In this document: positions 60,521-64,000 of the stretch, piece after piece
Position numbering within the stretch: position 1 is the first letter of the stretch
How the letters are laid out: each line of letters opens with the position of its first letter
NCBI GenBank assembly: GCA_016617855.1
Contig: JAECUM010096198.1
Location: 1-64,000 of the forward strand
Direction: 5' to 3'
Length of the DNA stretch: 64,000 bases
Source: Megalonaias nervosa
Lineage: Eukaryota; Mollusca; Bivalvia; Unionida; Unionidae
Position numbers and translations under genes: made by a program
The notes under the pieces: model-generated
Told to the model about the DNA's origin: nothing
What the model saw: only the letters and a program-made list of their open reading frames with translations
Database searches by the model: none

Positions 60521-60521
60521 A

Positions 60522-60775
60522 ATGTGGCAGTTTATTGCGATGTCTACCACCAGGGCATCATGCCGCAGATATATAGCATTATGTCCCACCCAGTGAAATT
60601 ATCCTGACACCAGGCTGACCTGTCCTAACACTAACCACTTTAATGATGAGTACCAAGCGAGGCAGTTGCTAGTACCATTTTTAAAAGTCTTTGGCATGGC
60701 TCGGCTGGGGTTCAAACCCGCGACCTCCCGCATCCGAGATCAATGCTCTACCACTTAGGCCAACAGAGCAGTCAG
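60522..60775 (-). mobile_element. tRNA-derived SINE family B, good copy
   Basis: The minus-strand head reads gctctgttggcctaagtggt (A box), then agagcattgatctc and the B box gcgggtttgaacccc. The body includes cagcctggtgtcaggataat and cataatgc-type text shared with the 22.4-kb copy, ending near ctgccacatt. Length about 254 bp. The head is close to a canonical tRNA and better preserved than at 22.4 kb. Flanking duplications are not obvious. Confidence 0.85.
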
Positions 60776-63080
60776 TCCAGAAATGAAAATGACAAAGCAG
60801 AGCTAGCAGTCTTTTGAAAGGTGCACATCTAAAGCAAGGCAAATCTTAACCTTTTTCAAACAGAAATTACACTCATCGCTCAGAAGCCAAAATAAAGATA
60901 ACGAAAAGTTCTTTTAATGATTCCTACAATATCCAGTGTCTTGTTTTGAAAAAAAAAAGGATAGTGTTTTCTTTAAAAAAACAATCAAACTCTACAAAAA
61001 TGATAAAACTTCAGATCCCAACCTAAAGGTTCCTATTTCTGCCAACTTTGGAAGTCCTAGTTCATATATATGTTTTTAGTAACCTATAGACCTTCACTGG
61101 TACCAACAAAGGTTTCTGGTGTGCCATTTTAGGAGTTATCTTCATTACTTTATAGTAATCAATCGCTGCATTTTATGTTATAGAAAATTATATTACAATT
61201 CCAAAAGGAAGTTTTTCACTTCCATATATGTTAAAGCATTAATCTGATTGGCTAATAGAAAAGTCATCTGAACATAACCTAATATCAGTGTCTGTCAGAT
61301 AAAAAAACTTAACCTTTAACAATGACCTGAAGTTTTTCAGAAAATATTACTATCAATTTGCAGAAATTACAAACTGTCTATGTATTTCTTAAGCATGTGA
61401 CAAAAGTCATAAATACATTATAATCTCCAATATATAAAATACTAGTTGTAAATGTAGTCACAGACATGCATCACCCTACAATTGAAACATGCTGTTCCTA
61501 ACTGTTTTTTTTTCTGGCAAACAAACATACATAATCCCTCCTTATCACCCTTGCAAAAAATGAAATATAAGAATGTCCGCTGCTGATCAGAGAAAGTACA
61601 GCAGTTGGGTTGTATAAATATATTTTTTTCAGAAAGTTTCTATCTCGTTTTCTTCAACAAATTTGCCATAAAAATTTCCTCCTAAAAGAGAAAGGAAATA
61701 AGACCTGACCATTTATTTGAAAGAGGCAGGATCATATTATGTTTATCCCACCATACAAAAATTAAATGTTCATTCCCTAAGTTAAACCTACCCTTCACCT
61801 ATCCAAAATATTCATTCAAATAAGTAATAAAAGGATGGACAGGCATGCACACTTATATATGATTCCAACAGCAATATCAATGTTCTTTGCTAAAGTACAG
61901 AGATAAGAAAACTGTCAGATTCAAATAGGCCTAGTTTATCATGGGCTAGAAAAATTTTAAGTTTTGGAGAATTCAATTGTTACATGAAAGTTTAAATATA
62001 TGGAAACCCTCCAGCTATTTCTGGACTCTGTATTTCCAACTGATAAACTTTATATTTATATTTATATTGAAAGTTTATGAAATTATTTATATCTAGACAC
62101 CACAGGGACTCATAACATTGCTTACAATTTCCCTATAAATCATAGATGCACTATATCCTATTATGGTAGTATACTGTACATGTATAATTCGTGGATAACT
62201 ATACAAGCCCCTGTGGCACCTAGTACTAATATCAGCGCCCATATTTTCAAGGGCTCATATTGTTCTCTTTGAAGGAAATGCTATTTTTAGTACACAGATT
62301 GTCACATGAAAAAGGTACATGACTGTGTAGGCTGATAAATCAGCCCCACACCTGTAATGATATTGAACAAAGTCCACAAATCATCCATCAGTACCAACAC
62401 ACATTTGGGGCTGTGATTTATGGGATTAACTGTATGAAAGTACAATAACAAAATACTCAGAATCATAAAAATGAAATATTGAATATAATACAGACTTTAT
62501 AATTTGTATAATTACATGCTACCTAATCCAAAATGATGCTTTCTGAAAAAATATGGTTTTATAAAATTTTTGTAAAATTCATAATTAAAGATTTAAAATG
62601 TTATTGCCTTGAGTACATGAAAAGTAATAATACATTTTAGCATGGATATTTATTGTTTTCTGTTTTGAATAATAATAGTAATGTCTGAATTACTTGCTAC
62701 TTAAATTTTGTCAAAAATATTTTATTTTTAACTGCAAAAATATACTCTTCGGGACCATGCAAATTACGATGTATATTAAGTTGTCGGTATATTAGAAATA
62801 TCATTTATTTAACACTGCATTCGCCGTTGACAAGTACAGTTTTTCCAAATTAAAAAAAATACGTAGAGGGGACATAGTGTGGTTTAAATTTTTTTTAAGT
62901 TTAAAGAGATTTTATTTTTGAATCATCACCACTATTTGCTCATCTCTGTGCTAAGAACTACATACATTTTCAGCCTTGTCTTTTCGATGTGCTGTATAAA
63001 GTCACTTCATCCTTCTTTGGAAACGTAAACAGATCCTAGTAAATATGGCGCATTGGATCAGGCCTTAGGTCACAATTAAT
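60776..63080. other. Intron or 5' region, no clear feature
   Basis: AT-rich unique-looking DNA. No exon with a Roc-COR-like or LRR-like peptide was recognised on the minus strand, although upstream exons of the gene must lie here or beyond the window. Confidence 0.4.
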
Positions 63081-63515
63081 AGTTCCGGTTCAGTACCCAC
63101 GAATGTAGTCCCAGTCTATTTTTAGATCATTTTTTCCTGTCTCCGTTTGGTGGTGATACAAGAGTTAGATGTAGGCATTCTTGGTAAGGATTTAAAGGCA
63201 ATTTGTTTATTCTTTAGAATATGAGCTTATGGTGTGGTTGTCTGTGTGTATTTTGGCGACAGTGCACAGTGAGTAATAAGGCCTTGGTGATGATCCGGAA
63301 GTGAAATCTGTGTTCCATTGCATGGTGTTTTGTTTACAATTCAGCCTCTCAAAAAAATGCAGGTCAACCCTTGACAAGAACTTCACCATAAAGTCATCTT
63401 TGAAGGTATTTTAGATTGACATATGATTTGTATTGATTGTCACACAGTGGAAAGTTCAGTACTGAGAAACAAATGTAGAGAATATATAGTAAAATTAATT
63501 GTGTTCTATGGCCTG
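63081..63515 (+). repeat. Dispersed 425-435-bp module, copy 2
   Basis: Second copy of the 41715-42139 module in the same orientation. Small indels and substitutions separate the two, and the ends coincide at ttccggttcag and gttctatggcctg. The sequence outside the module is unrelated. Confidence 0.85.
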
Positions 63516-64000
63516 TCAGTGCAGTATTTGAGTAAAGTTTAAACTGGTATAAAATCTTTATTATTAATGATAGACACATGAAATTTTAATATGTTATGTA
63601 TAATGACTTTAAATATATAAGAATGAAATTAAAAATAAAAAATTGATTTTTATTTTAAAAATTTTAATGAAATTTTAAAAAAAATTAAAAAATAAAATTT
63701 TTCCACCAAAAATGCACATATATAATATTTATTGGGAATGATATTAAATGATATCAGCATGTATATAATCCTACACCATATACAAGCTCAAATGATGGAT
63801 ATTTGTCAAATTTTATCAGAGAAAATATCTTTGTAAGTCAAAATGAGACCTTCATTTATAATACATGAAGACAAAATTCTATTTTGTATTGTACCTTTAG
63901 GTCATTGAAACTATTTATTTGGGGTCCAAGCAGTTAATTTATGTGTTTATGATGGGGTGACTTCCTGAGTAACACATATCTGCTTGTATAGCTATCAGTA
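63516..64000. other. AT-rich end of window
   Basis: Contains a self-complementary A/T-only stretch around 63620-63700 (aaaatt/ttttaatt runs). No gene or repeat family is recognised. Confidence 0.4.

Overview
This window is metazoan nuclear DNA and is not gene-dense. It is AT-rich and mostly intron and repeat. Coding signal comes in short blocks bounded by AG/GT splice sites, and tRNA-derived SINEs with target-site duplications are present. An RTE-type LINE 3' end, hAT transposase relics and a Polinton/adintovirus-like DNA element also occur. The SINE core, the Roc-COR protein type and the ZNF862-like hAT protein suggest a marine lophotrochozoan, most likely a bivalve or other mollusc. That placement is inferred from family resemblance, not proven.

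The host gene is a minus-strand Roc-COR (ROCO-type) GTPase spread over at least 45 kb. Six exons can be read: 60221-59961 (G1 P-loop and G2), 53319-52786 (linker, then G3 DFAGQ), 48769-48663 (G4 THVDK), 25373-25199 and 18472-18390 (Lys/Ser-rich insert), and 15105-14854 (start of COR). Splice phases agree at all five junctions. The gene continues off both sides of what can be read: the first visible exon begins in mid-codon, and the last one ends at a splice donor with no later exon recognised in 1-14.8 kb.

The largest intron (25.4-48.7 kb) holds the main accessory content. An RTE 3' fragment lies at 27.9-28.5 kb. A decayed Polinton-like element at about 31-40 kb carries a PolB C-terminus and SF1 helicase in one reading frame, a retroviral-type integrase, a parvovirus-like phospholipase A2 domain, and an A32/FtsK-type packaging ATPase. 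It also carries a penton-like protein, two small basic or hydrophobic virion-type proteins, a major-capsid-like protein and a long coiled-coil gene. A ZNF862-like hAT transposase relic follows at 42.9-45.4 kb. All element genes are broken, and the breaks are strikingly biased toward TGA.

The first 12 kb are dominated by minisatellites with units of about 47, 55, 57, 60, 70 and 94 bp. Further short arrays are scattered through the introns. Several non-coding modules occur two or three times in the window: a 425-435 bp module at 41.7 and 63.1 kb, a roughly 130-140 bp family at 6.6, 19.6 and 47.7 kb, and a pair at 21.0 and 24.4 kb. These are probably uncharacterised non-autonomous repeats. No rRNA, functional tRNA or CRISPR array was found.
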